From an uncultured Desulfosoma sp. (lineage in GTDB: Bacteria; Desulfobacterota; Syntrophobacteria; Syntrophobacterales; DSM-9756): DNA of 45,659 nucleotides. The translations under genes were made by a program, and so were the position numbers. The stretch lies in contig CALGPN010000044.1 in the NCBI GenBank assembly GCA_937960435.1, forward strand, positions 1 to 45,659, written 5' to 3'. Of this stretch, positions 1 through 10,094 are shown piece by piece; positions within the stretch are counted from its first letter, which is position 1; each line of letters starts with the position of its first letter. Below the pieces are notes generated by a model. The model ran no database searches and was not told the DNA's origin. It saw only the letters and a program-made list of their open reading frames with translations.

Positions 1-152
1 TAGACGGCCAGCACGATGAAAGCGAAGAGCGCAATGAACCGATACTGGCGCTCGAAGACGCTTCGCTCGTCGGCCTCCAAAGGAATAAGTTCAAGCCCCT
101 TGGCATCAGGCTGAACCAAGGACCGAGGGCTATTCTTCGCCCGTTTTGTCAT
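1..152 (-). CDS. mrdA: Penicillin-binding protein 2, N-terminal fragment (cut by window edge)
   Basis: About 50 codons are visible, starting at the ATG at 152 and running off the left edge. The peptide has a charged, Lys/Arg-rich cytoplasmic head, then a FERQYRF stretch leading into a hydrophobic segment (FIALFAFIVLAVY). That is how the single membrane anchor of PBP2-type elongation transpeptidases begins. The catalytic domain lies outside the window, so the call rests mainly on gene order: mreB-mreC-mreD is very often followed by mrdA. It starts 41 bp after mreD and is probably in the same operon. In the family, the protein crosslinks lateral-wall peptidoglycan as part of the Rod complex. 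Another bitopic membrane protein cannot be excluded. Confidence 0.7.
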   Translation of the reverse strand, partial: MTKRAKNSPRSLVQPDAKGLELIPLEADERSVFERQYRFIALFAFIVLAV

Positions 153-193
153 GGTGCCTTTCATACCGGTCGTTCGGAGCACCACCGAGGCTT

Positions 194-721
194 TTAGCGA
201 TTTTTCTCACTCAGAACCCATCGAATGGGGCCCATCACTAAAGGCGAAATCATCATGGAAAAAACCGCCTGCCCAACCGTCGTCATGATAACGGCTGTCG
301 TCTCGAACCCCGGCCCGACGATGGCGGCAGCGGCCAACCCTTGAAGCACAACGCCCAAGCCCACCAAAAGCACGCCGTAGCCCAGGGATTGTACGTTCAT
401 CTGCCCTCTCCAAAGCCGATGCAGATAGACGACAGTCAAATATGTGGCACAATGAAGGCCCCACAATCGCCCTTGAAAAACGTCACCGACATAGCCCCAA
501 AGAAAGCACCACAAAATCGAGGCCGGAGGGGGAAATCGACCGGCGACTTCCACACACACCGCCACCATGAGGTCCACTCGGGCAAACATCCAAGGGAAGC
601 GGGAAACCATCACCGTCCCGATGATATAAACAAACAGGGAGTAACCGAAAAAGATGACAAGGAACCTGCCCCATGGCGTCACCTGGCTTTCGCTCACCCC
701 CCACATGGCCACAGGTCTCAT
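194..721 (-). CDS. mreD: Rod-shape determining membrane protein MreD
   Basis: An integral membrane protein of 175 residues with about five hydrophobic segments, the size and profile of MreD, which bridges MreC and the elongation synthases at the inner membrane. I place the start at the ATG at 721 rather than the in-frame upstream site at 745, because this ATG overlaps the mreC stop as ATGA, the usual sign of translational coupling. MreD is poorly conserved in sequence, so the call depends on topology, length and its place between mreC and the mrdA fragment. Confidence 0.85.
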   Translation of the reverse strand: MRPVAMWGVSESQVTPWGRFLVIFFGYSLFVYIIGTVMVSRFPWMFARVDLMVAVCVEVAGRFPPPASILWCFLWGYVGDVFQGRLWGLHCATYLTVVYLHRLWRGQMNVQSLGYGVLLVGLGVVLQGLAAAAIVGPGFETTAVIMTTVGQAVFSMMISPLVMGPIRWVLSEKNR

Positions 722-1575
722 TCCTTCGCCGTCCCCTCCAGCCATTGGACCGGAAAATTCGGCAGCGATTTGAGAATCAGCACTTCCTGAAGAACACTGA
801 GCTGTACCGTGGGCACCACGATGATTTGCTGAAATAGGGCCGAAGGATCTTTCGTCACCTGCTTGACGACCCCGAGTCGGAGCCCTCCTGGGAAAATCCC
901 GTCCTTTCCGGATGTCACCACCAGATCACCCGGCCGCACATCCTGATTGCTTCGGACATACCGCAATTCACACGTGTCGGTGTCCACCCCCCCAAGAATG
1001 CCTCGTACCCGATTGCGCTGCACCAACGCATCCACGGCGCTGTCTCGGTCCGTCAAAAGCAGCACCCTGGCGTATTGCTCTGAAACATCCAAAACATAGC
1101 CGACAACGCCTTCGTCTCCGACCACGGGCATGTCCGGTTGAACCCCGTGGCGATATCCCTTATTGACGATAATCGTTCTCGACCATCCCGCAGCGTTCTG
1201 AACCACCACTTCTGCGGCCACGGTTTCCACCTGAAGGCTGTCCCGAAAATCCAGAAGACGTCGCAGCCGTTGATTTTCCAAAAAAGCTTCCTGATAGCGG
1301 ACCAGCTCGCTTTCCAGGGAAGCCCGGTGCTTCTTCAAAAGTTCGTTTTCCTCTTGGACGTGGCGCAGGGACACGTAGCTCTGCACCCATTTTTCCACCG
1401 TTTGGGTTGCTTTTCGGGACACATGCAGCAAAGGGCCGAGGGTTTCCACCACCGTCCGTTGGAGCCTATCCATCTGAGCAGGCGGTCGGAAATTGAGCGA
1501 CAGGATGTAGAGCATCGCGCCACCCATTGCCACAATCACGGCCACCAGCCGCATTCGGCGCAGCCAATCCGGCAT
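718..1575 (-). CDS. mreC: Rod-shape determining protein MreC
   Basis: A 285-residue bitopic protein. Residues about 8-27 form the single N-terminal membrane helix. Residues about 60-115 are charged and heptad-like (LRHVQEENELLKKH), as expected for the dimerising coiled coil. The rest is the periplasmic beta-domain, with the typical VVGDEGVVGYV and GGLRLGVV glycine-rich strands. MreC is a periplasmic scaffold that activates PBP2/RodA during lateral wall growth. An AGGTGA ribosome binding site lies 8 nt before the start. It sits 96 bp downstream of mreB and overlaps mreD by 4 bp. Confidence 0.95.
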   Translation of the reverse strand: MPDWLRRMRLVAVIVAMGGAMLYILSLNFRPPAQMDRLQRTVVETLGPLLHVSRKATQTVEKWVQSYVSLRHVQEENELLKKHRASLESELVRYQEAFLENQRLRRLLDFRDSLQVETVAAEVVVQNAAGWSRTIIVNKGYRHGVQPDMPVVGDEGVVGYVLDVSEQYARVLLLTDRDSAVDALVQRNRVRGILGGVDTDTCELRYVRSNQDVRPGDLVVTSGKDGIFPGGLRLGVVKQVTKDPSALFQQIIVVPTVQLSVLQEVLILKSLPNFPVQWLEGTAKE

Positions 1576-1671
1576 GTTGCGATCACCTATGGCGGTACCA
1601 AAAGGGGAGGCTCAGAGGCGCGCCGGGCACCAACCCATAAATCGAGGGGTTTGTGCCGGCTCCTCTGCCCG

Positions 1672-2727
<1,056 letters not shown>

Positions 2728-2800
2728 TCAGCTGGAGCCAGTGAGCTCTATCATTTTGGTGTCTTTTCCGCAATCGCTTCGTGACGCAACGGGGAAATCG

Positions 2801-4699
2801 ATGAAAGTCGCCCTTCTGCAATTGCCCGTCCAATCGCACGATTACGCCTATCCCATGGAAAACGTGCCGCTGGGAGTAGGCTACTTAAAGGCCTATGTCG
2901 AATCCCTCCTGCCACCTGACATCTGCATTCTGCTAGCCCCCCACGCCCTTGTCAATTATGGCGGCGACGACGCCCTCGTCCAATGGATTCTCTCAGAGCA
3001 ACCGGACGTCCTCGGCTTCGGGTGTTATGTATGGAATGTGGAACGGTCTTTGGCCGTCGCTCGAAGGGTCAAGGCCGAATGCCCTCACGTTCGCATCGTT
3101 GTCGGCGGGCCGGAAGTGACCCCGGAAAACGAATTTCTCCGAAAAGCCGGCGGCTTTGACTGGGGAATCGTCGGGGAGGCTGAAGAGACCTTTTCGGCGA
3201 TGCTTTCCGCCCTGCGCTCCGGTTCTCCCCCCCTGAAGTCACTTCCAGGAATGCTCTTACCATTGTCCCAAGAATGGCAGGCCACAGCACCGCGCCCCGT
3301 CCTCAAAACCTTGGATCAAATCCCTTCTCCTTACCTCTCCCAGGCGCTTCGCCCCTCGGATGCCGGCACCATTCTGCTGGAAACCGTTCGGGGTTGTCCC
3401 AACCGATGCCGCTATTGTTATTATCACAAAAGGTTTCCCCACGTGCGCCATTTTTCCTTGGCGCGTCTTAAGGAAGAACTTTCCTGGGCGGCACGTCATG
3501 AGGTGTCCGAGATCTATTTCGTCGATCCCTGCTTCACCCGCAGGAAGGATTTTTCGGAGCTACTGCAAATCATCGAGGAAGCGCGCCGGATTCATGCGTT
3601 TACGTTTCAATGCGAGGCCGGCGCCGAAGATGTCACTCCCGCTCTGGCGGCCTCTTTGGCCCGAGCCGGCTTGACGCAGGTGGAAGTGGGTTTACAAACC
3701 GTCAATCCCAAGGCGTTGGCGAGGATCCAGCGCCGTTTCGACCGCAACCGCTTCATTTCCGGGATTCAGGCCCTGCGCGGTGAAGGGATTCACGTGATGG
3801 TGGACATCATGGTCGCCTTGCCCGAAGATTCTTTGGACGACGTGAAAAGGAGTATCGACTTTGTTGTCGACCACGATCTTTTCGACGAGTTGAGCCTCTA
3901 CACGCTTTGCCTCCTGCCCGGAACCGAACTTCGCCGACAAGCCGCCGCGCTCGGGATCACCTTCCAGAGCAAACCCCCTTATCACGTGATGCAAACCCCT
4001 CAAATGTCCCCCGAGGACATCCGACGCGCTTTCGAATACGCGGAAGAGATAAGCGCCGTGGACTTCTTCCCGCCGGACCTGCCTTCCCCCGTGATGCCCG
4101 CGGGAATCCGACGGCTCGGCCCTTATGTTGTCAGTTTTCCCGTGGAAAAGGCCTCGGAACTTTCCACAGGGTGCGAAAGGAACCCCGCCCCATCGGGCCA
4201 AAACACCCCCGGCCCTTTAGGTCAGGCGGTTTCGGTCTATGTGTCGCCGGCCACGGCCAAAACTCTGGAAAATCCCAAAGTCTCAAACGCCTTTCTCAGT
4301 CTTTTCGAGAAAAACCCATGGAGCCTCCTGAGTTTCATCGTCACGTTGGAAGGTCCCAGCTTTCCATGGGCCACGGTGTTTTCCATGGCCCACAAGGTGC
4401 TCGCAACCCGGGATCATGTGATGGATCGAGAGTATTTTTCCACGCTGGATCCCGTGCGATCGGTCCAGGTTGTCGCCCTTCTTCCCCAACTTACCTTTCC
4501 GGAGATTCTTCTGCGGGTTCCAGTGCCCCATCCCGAGGAATCGCAAGGAAATGCCTTGGGATCGGGCTCGAGCGGCCAACAGGCGTGGGTGGGCATCCCC
4601 GAAGGCATCCCTCCTGAGGAGGAAGATCTTTGGCTCCAAAAGATTTGGCCGTTCTGCCCGCCGCATATTCGGCACTTACGCCTCGGCGATCGGTCGTAA
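2801..4699 (+). CDS. B12-binding-domain radical SAM protein
   Basis: A 632-residue protein in three parts. Residues 1-150 look like a Rossmann-type cobalamin-binding domain (PLGVGYLKAY, VVGGPEVTPE) but lack the DxHxxG cobalt-ligand motif. The radical SAM core follows, with the cluster motif CX3CX2C at Cys199, Cys203 and Cys206. A C-terminal region after about residue 440 contains a run of prolines and polar residues and has no motif I know. The ATG at 2801 is chosen over the in-frame site at 2741 because MKVALLQLPVQ is the normal family start. Substrate cannot be told; relatives act on tetrapyrroles, lipids or tRNA. It stands alone, divergent from mreB and convergent with thi4 with an 18-bp gap. 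Confidence 0.85.
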   Translation: MKVALLQLPVQSHDYAYPMENVPLGVGYLKAYVESLLPPDICILLAPHALVNYGGDDALVQWILSEQPDVLGFGCYVWNVERSLAVARRVKAECPHVRIVVGGPEVTPENEFLRKAGGFDWGIVGEAEETFSAMLSALRSGSPPLKSLPGMLLPLSQEWQATAPRPVLKTLDQIPSPYLSQALRPSDAGTILLETVRGCPNRCRYCYYHKRFPHVRHFSLARLKEELSWAARHEVSEIYFVDPCFTRRKDFSELLQIIEEARRIHAFTFQCEAGAEDVTPALAASLARAGLTQVEVGLQTVNPKALARIQRRFDRNRFISGIQALRGEGIHVMVDIMVALPEDSLDDVKRSIDFVVDHDLFDELSLYTLCLLPGTELRRQAAALGITFQSKPPYHVMQTPQMSPEDIRRAFEYAEEISAVDFFPPDLPSPVMPAGIRRLGPYVVSFPVEKASELSTGCERNPAPSGQNTPGPLGQAVSVYVSPATAKTLENPKVSNAFLSLFEKNPWSLLSFIVTLEGPSFPWATVFSMAHKVLATRDHVMDREYFSTLDPVRSVQVVALLPQLTFPEILLRVPVPHPEESQGNALGSGSSGQQAWVGIPEGIPPEEEDLWLQKIWPFCPPHIRHLRLGDRS

Positions 4700-4717
4700 G
4701 GCGCGGGGCTCGTCCGC

Positions 4718-5512
4718 TCAACGTGGAACGGCGCTTGTCTCAAGAAACGTAAAGACGAGTTCGGCCACCTTCTTTCCGGAAAGGAGCATTCCTCCAAAGA
4801 TGGGGCCCATGCGGGGGCCCCCGAAAGTCGCGTTGGCCGCCATACCGGCCACGAAGAGGCCCGGGAAAACTTCTCGCGTATTCTCGAGGGTCAGTCGCTC
4901 GGCCTCTTCGGACCACATGGATTTTTCCCCTTCTAAGGTTCCGCTGGGCGTTTTTAGCGTTCCGGGAACCTTCTTGTGCACCACCTTCACCACCTCCGCA
5001 TCATGCCCCGTGGCGTCGATCACCGCCCGCGCACGGATGGCCAGCGGATCCACATGCAAGCCTGCCATGTCCACGGCCGTCCAATTCAGAACGAGTCCCA
5101 CGATCCCCTCGGGGCGCATCACCACATCTTCCACACTGACGGCGTTGAAAACGGGCGCGCCGGCCTTCACACATCGAGAAGCCAGTGTGGAGGCCGCTTC
5201 CACGGCGTCCGCCGTGTAATACCCCTCCCGGTAAAGCCGTGTGCGGACCCCGAGCTCTTCCAGTACATGGCAGGCTTCTTCTTGCACCACGATTTCGTTG
5301 AACAGCATCCCTCCGCCCCACATGCCTCCACCGACGCTGAGTTTTCTTTCGAACACGGCCACTTTTTTTCCTGCCGTAGCCAAACAATAGCCTGCCACCA
5401 AACCAGCTGGGCCTGCACCGACAATGGCTGCATCCAAGTCCAGGATGCCGCATATTTTTTCGTAATAGCGATCAACAATAGCTTTCGTAATGACTCTTTC
5501 GTCCAGGGCCAT
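4718..5512 (-). CDS. thi4: Thiamine thiazole synthase, Thi4 family, non-suicide type
   Basis: A 264-residue Thi4. The dinucleotide-binding loop GAGPAG lies at 32-37, followed by the [13 protein letters not shown] stretch that binds the NAD-derived substrate, the DATGHD motif near 167-171, and the C-terminal [12 protein letters not shown]. Eukaryotic Thi4 donates sulfur from an active-site cysteine some seven residues after GHD and dies after one turnover. This protein has no cysteine at all after residue 114, and a histidine (His179) sits at about that place. By analogy with archaeal enzymes this suggests a catalytic, sulfide-using, metal-dependent synthase, which fits an anaerobe. It follows thiC by 15 bp in one operon. 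An AAGGAG ribosome binding site precedes the ATG. Confidence 0.93.
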   Translation of the reverse strand: MALDERVITKAIVDRYYEKICGILDLDAAIVGAGPAGLVAGYCLATAGKKVAVFERKLSVGGGMWGGGMLFNEIVVQEEACHVLEELGVRTRLYREGYYTADAVEAASTLASRCVKAGAPVFNAVSVEDVVMRPEGIVGLVLNWTAVDMAGLHVDPLAIRARAVIDATGHDAEVVKVVHKKVPGTLKTPSGTLEGEKSMWSEEAERLTLENTREVFPGLFVAGMAANATFGGPRMGPIFGGMLLSGKKVAELVFTFLETSAVPR

Positions 5513-5527
5513 GGTAAACTCCTTACT

Positions 5528-6805
5528 TCATCCTAGGGCCGAAACGGCCAGTTTCACAGCGCACAACTTCCCGCACATGGTGCATCCTTGGCGATCTTCG
5601 CTGATCTGAAGACGCCGTCTCACCAATTCAGGATCCAGGGCGACGGCGGTCATACCGTCCCAATCCAGGTTCCGCCGGCATTGGGACATGGCTTTATCCC
5701 GTTCCATCGCCGTAGGAATTCCTTTGGCCAAATCCGCAATGTGTGCGGCGATCCGAGCCGCCATGACGCCCTGATAGACATCGTCTTCGTCGGGAAGGCC
5801 CAAGTGTTCCGCCGGCGTGACGTAACACAGAAAATCCGCTCCCGCCGCCCCGGCCAGTGCGCCGCCCACGGCTGCGGTGATATGGTCGTATCCCGCGGCA
5901 ATATCCGTCGGAAGCGGCCCGAGGACGTAAAACGGGGCACCGTCGCAGAGCTTTTTTTCCAGTTGCACATGCGACTGGATATGTTCGATGGGCACATGCC
6001 CCGGCCCCTCGATCATGACCTGCACCCCTCGGTGTCGAGCCCTTCGGGCCAGCTCGGCCAAGATCATGAGCTCCTCGAGCTGGGGTCCGTCAATGGCGTC
6101 GGCGATGGCTCCGGGACGGAACCCATCGCCCAAACTGAGGGTCACATCGTGCGCATGGGCGATTTCGAGCAGGGCGTCAAAGTCCTCATAAAGGGGGTTT
6201 TCTTTATGGTTGCGCCGCATCCAGTACAAGAGAAGAGACCCGCCACGGCTGACGCATGGCATGATCCTTTGAAAGTCTTCGAGCTTTTTCGCCGAAGCTC
6301 GCGTCACTCCACAGTGGACCGTGATGTAGTCCACTCCCTGACGGCACTGAGCCTCGATGGTGGAAAAGAGTGCGTCCGGATCCATCTTTTCCAAGGGAAC
6401 TCCCCGCCGGACCATTTCCGTCGCCAGCGCGTAAATGGGCACGGTCCCCACCATGGTCCCCGCATGCTGCAAATACATGGTGCGGAGCTCTTCCAGGTCG
6501 CCGCCTGTGGAAAGATCCATAACGGAATCCGCACCGGCTCTGACGGCCGCTTCCAACTTGCGGCGCTCCAAGGCCAAGTCGGCGCATTCGCCGCTTGCCC
6601 CAAGGTTGGCATTGACCTTGGTTTTCAGTCCTTTGCCGATGGCCCGGATCATCCGGAATTCATGATGGACATTTTTCGGTAAGACGGCGTGCCCCTTGGC
6701 TACGGCGTCCCGAAGCTGTTCCGCCGTCAACGGTTCGCCCTCCACGGCCCGGCGCATGGCATCTGTGACGATTCCCGCTTTGGCGTAATCGAGCTGTGTG
6801 ATCAT
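5528..6805 (-). CDS. thiC: Phosphomethylpyrimidine synthase ThiC
   Basis: ThiC rearranges aminoimidazole ribotide into the hydroxymethylpyrimidine phosphate of thiamine, using a 4Fe-4S cluster and S-adenosylmethionine. The true start is the ATG at 6805 ([11 protein letters not shown]), behind an AGGAG site; the frame is open further upstream but that part is the riboswitch. The protein is 425 residues, the short ThiC form. Recognisable blocks include [31 protein letters not shown] and EGPGHVPI. The C-terminal cluster motif reads CTMCGKLC, which is CX2CX3C rather than the textbook CX2CX4C. Expression is probably controlled by the TPP riboswitch and terminator directly upstream. Confidence 0.97.
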   Translation of the reverse strand: MITQLDYAKAGIVTDAMRRAVEGEPLTAEQLRDAVAKGHAVLPKNVHHEFRMIRAIGKGLKTKVNANLGASGECADLALERRKLEAAVRAGADSVMDLSTGGDLEELRTMYLQHAGTMVGTVPIYALATEMVRRGVPLEKMDPDALFSTIEAQCRQGVDYITVHCGVTRASAKKLEDFQRIMPCVSRGGSLLLYWMRRNHKENPLYEDFDALLEIAHAHDVTLSLGDGFRPGAIADAIDGPQLEELMILAELARRARHRGVQVMIEGPGHVPIEHIQSHVQLEKKLCDGAPFYVLGPLPTDIAAGYDHITAAVGGALAGAAGADFLCYVTPAEHLGLPDEDDVYQGVMAARIAAHIADLAKGIPTAMERDKAMSQCRRNLDWDGMTAVALDPELVRRRLQISEDRQGCTMCGKLCAVKLAVSALG

Positions 6806-6869
6806 GATCTCCTCCTTTACGTCGTGGAGGAGGGGAGGCAGCACGTCGGAGGCCCGAAAACAGCACGGA

Positions 6870-6898
6870 GAAAGAAAAAGGCCGCCACGTCGGCGGCC
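6870..6898 (-). terminator. Intrinsic terminator of the thiC riboswitch
   Basis: On the minus strand a perfect 7-bp stem, GGCCGCC with GGCGGCC around the loop GACGT, is followed at once by TTTTTCTTT. It lies between the TPP aptamer and the thiC start, so it is the likely OFF structure: TPP binding would let the hairpin form and stop transcription before thiC. Confidence 0.85.
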
Positions 6899-6925
6899 GG
6901 CGGGATCTCTGTGTGGAGCTCCGTT

Positions 6926-7010
6926 CGCCAATCCCTCCGCCAGCATGACCTGGATCAGGTTCAAGGGGTACCTTCTCAGCCCTCGCCTTTTTCGAGGACG
7001 CCCCCTGGCG
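6926..7010 (-). promoter_or_regulatory. TPP riboswitch aptamer (THI element)
   Basis: Read on the minus strand, the conserved aptamer landmarks appear in order: CAGGGGGCG, GGCTGAGA (6973-6981 region), ACCC, TTGAACCTGATCCAGGTC and ATGCTGGCG-AGGGA. The P1 partner strands sit at the two ends. The stem between GGCG and the CTGAGA block is the variable P3a-like arm. It is placed just after a good promoter and just before a terminator hairpin, so control is probably at the level of transcription. Confidence 0.95.
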
Positions 7011-7019
7011 ATCACGAAT

Positions 7020-7048
7020 CTTATATCAAGTTTCGGACGATCAATCAA
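7020..7048 (-). promoter_or_regulatory. Sigma70-type promoter of thiC-thi4
   Basis: On the minus strand TTGATT and TATAAG are separated by exactly 17 nt. The -35 element overlaps the stop codon of the upstream DUF166-like gene. Transcription would start near 7013, a few bases ahead of the first aptamer nucleotide, which supports the call. Confidence 0.7.
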
Positions 7049-7737
7049 ACACAAAGGTCATGGGTTGACTCGAAAGCCTCGCCATCATCCAAAGCTTCCA
7101 CGGCGACCCCACACCGCTCCAAAGCTTTCGCCATGGCCTTCTTATGGATATGACCGGCAAAATGTACCGGGCTCTTCCCGTACAACGGGTCCCATCCCGA
7201 TGGGTCGGCGGCGCAAAAATACTGAACTTCCAGCCCATAGCGCACCGCCGCTTTCTCCACCCGCCAGCCCTCGATTTTTTTCGCCGCCTCCCACGTCGCT
7301 CCACAGGGCGCGCCGCGCCGCACAGAGACCCTCAGGATACGACCGTTTTCCAGGACCACATCGATTTCCGGAGCCCCGAAACGCTCTTCATAAAGGCCCA
7401 GCCGACCCGGTTTCGGAAGCCCACAGCATGTGGGGGGAATGTACACGCCGGGGACCTTGACCTTTTTCCCTGAGGCCACCACGGGGATATGAAGCGCCGC
7501 GCACTTTTTCGCCAAATCTTCGGAAAGGTCGGGGTGCTTGAGATAGTCCAAAACGAGATCCGCCTCGATACGATCGGGAAGATACTCCCAGGTATCGTCC
7601 AAGACCGCGGGAAGCGGCTCGTCGATGCTGAAAACCTCGATATGGTAAAGACCCTCCCCATATTTTCGAAGGCCGGCGATCTTCGGCTCTCCGCTTCCCT
7701 TTTGTTGAAAAACAAGAATCTTTTGCGGCTTCGTCAT
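7045..7737 (-). CDS. DUF166-like protein with conserved-looking Cys pairs
   Basis: A 230-residue soluble protein that I match to the DUF166 family (in some databases DUF166 family (seleno)protein DfsP). Distinct features are [11 protein letters not shown] at the N-terminus, the adjacent cysteines Cys104-Cys105 in [11 protein letters not shown], Cys145 in RGAPCGATW, Cys175, and a C-terminal [13 protein letters not shown] block. The cysteines suggest redox or metal chemistry, but no function is established. All positions are ordinary cysteine codons, so this copy is not a selenoprotein. The start at 7737 overlaps the glnS stop as ATGA, so the two are translationally coupled; the in-frame site at 7788 would lie inside glnS. 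Its stop overlaps the thiC promoter. Confidence 0.75.
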   Translation of the reverse strand: MTKPQKILVFQQKGSGEPKIAGLRKYGEGLYHIEVFSIDEPLPAVLDDTWEYLPDRIEADLVLDYLKHPDLSEDLAKKCAALHIPVVASGKKVKVPGVYIPPTCCGLPKPGRLGLYEERFGAPEIDVVLENGRILRVSVRRGAPCGATWEAAKKIEGWRVEKAAVRYGLEVQYFCAADPSGWDPLYGKSPVHFAGHIHKKAMAKALERCGVAVEALDDGEAFESTHDLCV

Positions 7738-9455
7738 CCCGTCTCCATTGTGGGCGCTTTCCCCAACGCCTTTTCGATTTTGGCCCAAGAGTCCTTCAGA
7801 GAAACGATCCGGTTAAACACGAGTTTCTCCGGTGCACTGTCTTGGGGATCCACACAGAAATATCCCAGCCTTTCAAATTGAAATTGTCGCCCCGGAAGCG
7901 CCTCGCCCAGGCTCGGTTCCACGCGGCATGCCTCGAGAACCTCCAACGAGTTGGGGTTCACATAGTCGAGAAAGGTCTTGCCCGGTTCCGTGTCGTTGGG
8001 GTTTTCTTTAGTGAAAAGCCGATCGTAGAGACGCACCTGCGCCTTCAGGGCATGCCGTGCGGAAACCCAATGAATCGTCCCTTTCACTTTCCGCCCGTCG
8101 GGCGACCACCCCCCGCGTGTGGCGGGGTCGTAGACGCAGTGAATCTCGCGAATCTCCCCCGTTGCGGGGTCTTTCACCACATCCACACAGGTCACGTAGT
8201 AGCCGTAGCGCAAGCGGACTTCCCGGCCTGGAGCCAATCGAAAATATTGCTTCGGCGGATCCTCTCGGAAGTCGTCCCTTTCGATATAGAGTTCTCTGCA
8301 GAAGGGAATCGTCCGCGTCCCCATGGACGGGTCTTCCGGATTGTTGACCGCCTCCAATTCTTCCGTCATGTCTTCCGGATAGTTGATGATGACCATCTTC
8401 AAAGGGCGCAAAACCCCCATGACTCGAGGGGCCCTCTTGTTAAGGTCTTCCCGCACGCAATGCTCCAGAAGGGCCATATCCACCACGCTGTCCCTTTTGG
8501 CCACCCCGATGCGGTCACAGAACGTGCGGATAGACTCCGGCGTATAACCCCGGCGACGAAGGCCTGAAATGGTGGGCATGCGGGGATCGTCCCAGCCGCT
8601 GACGACACCTTCCTGAACCAACTGAATCAGCTTGCGCTTGCTCAGCACCGTATAGCTCAAATTGAGCCGTGCGAACTCGATCTGTTGGGGGTGATAGACT
8701 CCGAGAACGTCGAGAAACCAGTCATAGAGGGGTCGATGATCTTCGAATTCCAAGGTGCAAATGGAATGGGTAATACCCTCGAGGGAATCGGAAAGGCAGT
8801 GGGCGAAGTCATACATGGGATAGATGCACCAGGCATCGCCCGTTCTATGGTGAGAGGCCTTCTTGATCCGGTAGATAACCGGATCCCGCATGTTGAGGTT
8901 GGGTGAAGCCATATCGATCTTGGCCCGCAGCACATGTTGCCCCTCTTCGAATTCCCCCGCCCGCATACGCTGGAAAAGATCCAGATTCTCTTCGACGGAT
9001 CGGTTTCGATACGGGCTGTCCTTTCCGGGTTCGGTCAAGGTTCCGCGATACCGGCGGATTTCTTCCGTGCTCAGACTGTCCACGTAGGCTTTCCCCAAGC
9101 GGATGAGCTGCACGGCGTAATCGTAGAGCTGTTCGAAATAGTCCGACGCGTAATACAGTCGGTCCCCCCAATCAAATCCCAGCCACCGCACATCTTCCTT
9201 GATGGATTCCACATATTCCACGTCTTCCTTGGTGGGATTGGTGTCGTCGAAGCGAAGGTTGCACAAGCCATTGTATTCGAGAGCCAAACCGAAGTTAAGG
9301 CAGATGGATTTGGCATGGCCGATATGGAGGTAGCCGTTGGGTTCCGGAGGAAAACGTGTATGGACACGTCCGCCGAATTTCCCGGTTTTGAGGTCCTCTT
9401 CGATAATCTCTTTAATAAAGTTGGAATTCGTGGCGATTTCTTTTTCCGTTCTCAT
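7734..9455 (-). CDS. glnS: Glutaminyl-tRNA synthetase
   Basis: A 573-residue class I aminoacyl-tRNA synthetase. The HIGH signature is at residues 44-47 in [16 protein letters not shown], and the KMSKS equivalent VLSKR is at 270-274. The N-terminal half matches GlnRS rather than GluRS ([22 protein letters not shown]), and the C-terminal half has the two anticodon-binding beta-barrels. It charges tRNA-Gln directly. The start ATG has a GGGGA site and lies 10 bp after the NUDIX gene; the 3' end overlaps the DUF166-like gene by 4 bp. Confidence 0.97.
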   Translation of the reverse strand: MRTEKEIATNSNFIKEIIEEDLKTGKFGGRVHTRFPPEPNGYLHIGHAKSICLNFGLALEYNGLCNLRFDDTNPTKEDVEYVESIKEDVRWLGFDWGDRLYYASDYFEQLYDYAVQLIRLGKAYVDSLSTEEIRRYRGTLTEPGKDSPYRNRSVEENLDLFQRMRAGEFEEGQHVLRAKIDMASPNLNMRDPVIYRIKKASHHRTGDAWCIYPMYDFAHCLSDSLEGITHSICTLEFEDHRPLYDWFLDVLGVYHPQQIEFARLNLSYTVLSKRKLIQLVQEGVVSGWDDPRMPTISGLRRRGYTPESIRTFCDRIGVAKRDSVVDMALLEHCVREDLNKRAPRVMGVLRPLKMVIINYPEDMTEELEAVNNPEDPSMGTRTIPFCRELYIERDDFREDPPKQYFRLAPGREVRLRYGYYVTCVDVVKDPATGEIREIHCVYDPATRGGWSPDGRKVKGTIHWVSARHALKAQVRLYDRLFTKENPNDTEPGKTFLDYVNPNSLEVLEACRVEPSLGEALPGRQFQFERLGYFCVDPQDSAPEKLVFNRIVSLKDSWAKIEKALGKAPTMETG

Positions 9456-9465
9456 AGAATCCCCG

Positions 9466-10038
9466 CTAAGAAAGGAGCCTGTCGAGGAGGTCAGAGCCTC
9501 GGGACCATAGATAAAATTTCCAAAAAGCCGCGACGATCAAGGCATGGGCAATCTCGCCCCTGTCCAAAAGGGTCGCCACGTGCTCCACGGGGTGGAGCAC
9601 CACTTCGATGTCTTCCATGGCATCGGGGATCGGATCCGTGTGCTGCACGGCATTCAGGGCGACAAAGGTGTAACAGCGATTGTCCTGGATGGCGGGATTC
9701 GGGAACGTGTAGCCCAGACTGATCCAGGATTCGGCCCTATAGCCTGTTTCCTCGAGCAGTTCCCGACGTGCCGCCTCCTCGGGGTTATCTCCCGCTTCGA
9801 TCACGCCGCCGGGAATTTCCAACGTCACACCCCGGATCCCATGGCGCCATTGGCGCACAAAAACCACCTCCCGTGCAGGAGTCACGGGAATGACGTTCAC
9901 CCAGTTGGGGGCTTCCAGAACATAAACGTCATGGGGTTGTCCCGTCCTCGGAGAGACGACCCGATCCCGCCGAAAACCGAAAAGGGGCGTCCCATTCAGT
10001 CGCGTGCTTCCCAAAACGGTCCATGGACGCACACCCAT
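9466..10038 (-). CDS. NUDIX hydrolase, ADP-ribose pyrophosphatase-like
   Basis: A 190-residue protein with a NUDIX box at about residues 78-100 ending in [10 protein letters not shown], which supplies the REUxEExGU metal and catalytic helix. The first acidic position of the box (GX5E) is an aspartate here, a conservative change. The fold and the [12 protein letters not shown] start resemble ADP-ribose or nucleoside-diphosphate-sugar pyrophosphatases. The ATG at 10038 is preceded by GGGAGGG at 5 nt and is preferred to the in-frame GTG at 10062. It lies between the dnaJ-like gene (56 bp upstream) and glnS (10 bp downstream), and is probably co-transcribed. Confidence 0.9.
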   Translation of the reverse strand: MGVRPWTVLGSTRLNGTPLFGFRRDRVVSPRTGQPHDVYVLEAPNWVNVIPVTPAREVVFVRQWRHGIRGVTLEIPGGVIEAGDNPEEAARRELLEETGYRAESWISLGYTFPNPAIQDNRCYTFVALNAVQHTDPIPDAMEDIEVVLHPVEHVATLLDRGEIAHALIVAAFWKFYLWSRGSDLLDRLLS

Positions 10039-10094
10039 GACATCCCTCCCGTGGAGCTTCACGGCGAAGCCACGGCCGGCATCGGGGCAACGCT

